7,351 nucleotides of DNA. It comes from Chitinophagia bacterium. GTDB taxonomy: Bacteria; Bacteroidota; Bacteroidia; Chitinophagales; Chitinophagaceae. The DNA lies in assembly GCA_010027295.1 (NCBI GenBank), contig RGVM01000119.1:1-7351 (forward strand), given 5' to 3'. Under the pieces are notes generated by a model. That model was not told the origin of the DNA and searched no databases. It was given only the letters and a program-made list of their open reading frames with translations. A program made the position numbers and the translations under genes. Positions 6,737-7,351 of the stretch are shown in pieces. The stretch's first letter is position 1, and every line of letters starts with the position of its first letter.

Positions 6737-7351
6737 ATGGCGGAGACCGTCAATCCCCTTTCCGAATTCTACGACAGTCGCTACCGGGCCGGCTACATGG
6801 AGTCATGGGAGGCCGACCGGCTGCAACGCGTCAGGGACCTGCTGCAGGAGATCGGCCTGCCGGAGCGGGGCAGGGCCCTCGACTTCGGATGCGGCAACGG
6901 GGTGTTCACGGGCCTCCTCCGGCAAGCGCTGCCGGCCTGGGAGGTGTACGGGACCGAGATCAGTCCCACCGCCCTGCGAAATGCCGCCATGCGTCATCCC
7001 GACTGCCGTTTCCTGCCACCGCAAGAGGCCGGGCTTCCGGGAGGCTTCGACTTCATCTTCAGCCATCATGTGATCGAGCATGTGGAGGACCTGCCCGGCA
7101 CGTTCCAACTGCTGGCAGGGCTCTCCTCCCCCCGGGCCGTCCACCTGCATATCCTTCCCTGCGGAAACCCCGGCAGTTACGAGCACGCACTTGTGACGAA
7201 AGTGTCCGGGGGTATCGAGGCCGATCGGGGGGACCGCTTCCATTTCGAGGAGCCGGGGCATCTGCGCCGGCTCACCAGCGAGGCCTTCGACGCGCAGATG
7301 CGGGGCCAGGGCTTTGTCTCCAGGGGCCGGTGGTTTGCGAACCAGTACTGG
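6737..7351 (+). CDS. Class I SAM-dependent methyltransferase, 3' end cut by window edge
   Basis: The frame is open to the last base of the window (205 codons from 6737), so the C-terminus is missing. The protein has motif I ALDFGCGNGVFTG (D49 to G53), a strand-2 acid E74 in YGTEIS, and FSHHVIEHVEDL (108-119), the 'hviEHv.d' feature of Methyltransf_11/12/23-type enzymes. The tail FHFEEPGHLRRLTSEAF followed by WFANQYW resembles methyltransferases of glycan clusters. Substrate is unknown. Two starts are possible. ATG 6737 (MAETVNPLSEFYDSRY) lies 5 nt after a perfect TAnnTTTG element, and ATG 6719 (MVTFDDMAETV) lies 12 nt after AGGAGG. I prefer 6737 because the same promoter-to-ATG arrangement recurs at other genes here. 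The gene lies 41 bp (23 bp for the longer form) after the preceding methyltransferase, so co-transcription is also likely. Confidence 0.88.
   Translation, partial: MAETVNPLSEFYDSRYRAGYMESWEADRLQRVRDLLQEIGLPERGRALDFGCGNGVFTGLLRQALPAWEVYGTEISPTALRNAAMRHPDCRFLPPQEAGLPGGFDFIFSHHVIEHVEDLPGTFQLLAGLSSPRAVHLHILPCGNPGSYEHALVTKVSGGIEADRGDRFHFEEPGHLRRLTSEAFDAQMRGQGFVSRGRWFANQYW

Overview
The window is GC-rich DNA with a strong preference for G or C at third codon positions, and it is densely coded. Three things point to a Bacteroidota-type organism (class not determined). DNA polymerase III alpha (dnaE) is followed directly by a small thioredoxin gene, a pairing I recall as common in that phylum. Most starts lack a Shine-Dalgarno sequence. 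Copies of the TAnnTTTG -7 promoter element sit just upstream of several starts. This assignment is inferred from sequence style, not from a database search.

Layout. Positions 1-917 hold the first 305 codons of an unrecognised minus-strand gene whose C-terminal part resembles DUF4116 repeats; its 3' end lies beyond the left edge. A 185-bp divergent intergenic region (918-1102) carries a 13-bp inverted repeat. dnaE (1103-4726, plus) encodes a complete 1207-residue replicative polymerase with an apparently intact PHP domain. An 80-bp gap with a small terminator-like hairpin and an overlapping promoter leads to the thioredoxin gene (4807-5124, plus). A convergent minus-strand gene (5142-5888) encodes a TylF/MycF/NovP-type metal-dependent O-methyltransferase. 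A 93-bp divergent region with two opposed -7 elements separates it from two plus-strand class I SAM methyltransferase genes (5982-6695, and 6737 to beyond the right edge).

How the genes fit together. The left part is housekeeping: replication and thiol redox. The right part, with three different SAM-dependent methyltransferases, looks like the edge of a surface-glycan or natural-product tailoring cluster that continues to the right. No mobile element, CRISPR array, tRNA or rRNA was seen.

The most interesting signal is regulatory. Two methyltransferase genes share an almost identical 16-base block, TAYCTTTGACGAYATG, ending in the likely start codon, and trxA has a similar arrangement (TAAATCTG, 5 nt, ATG). 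This would place transcription starts at or very near the start codon and suggests leaderless or near-leaderless mRNAs. I found no clear new defence or mobile system.
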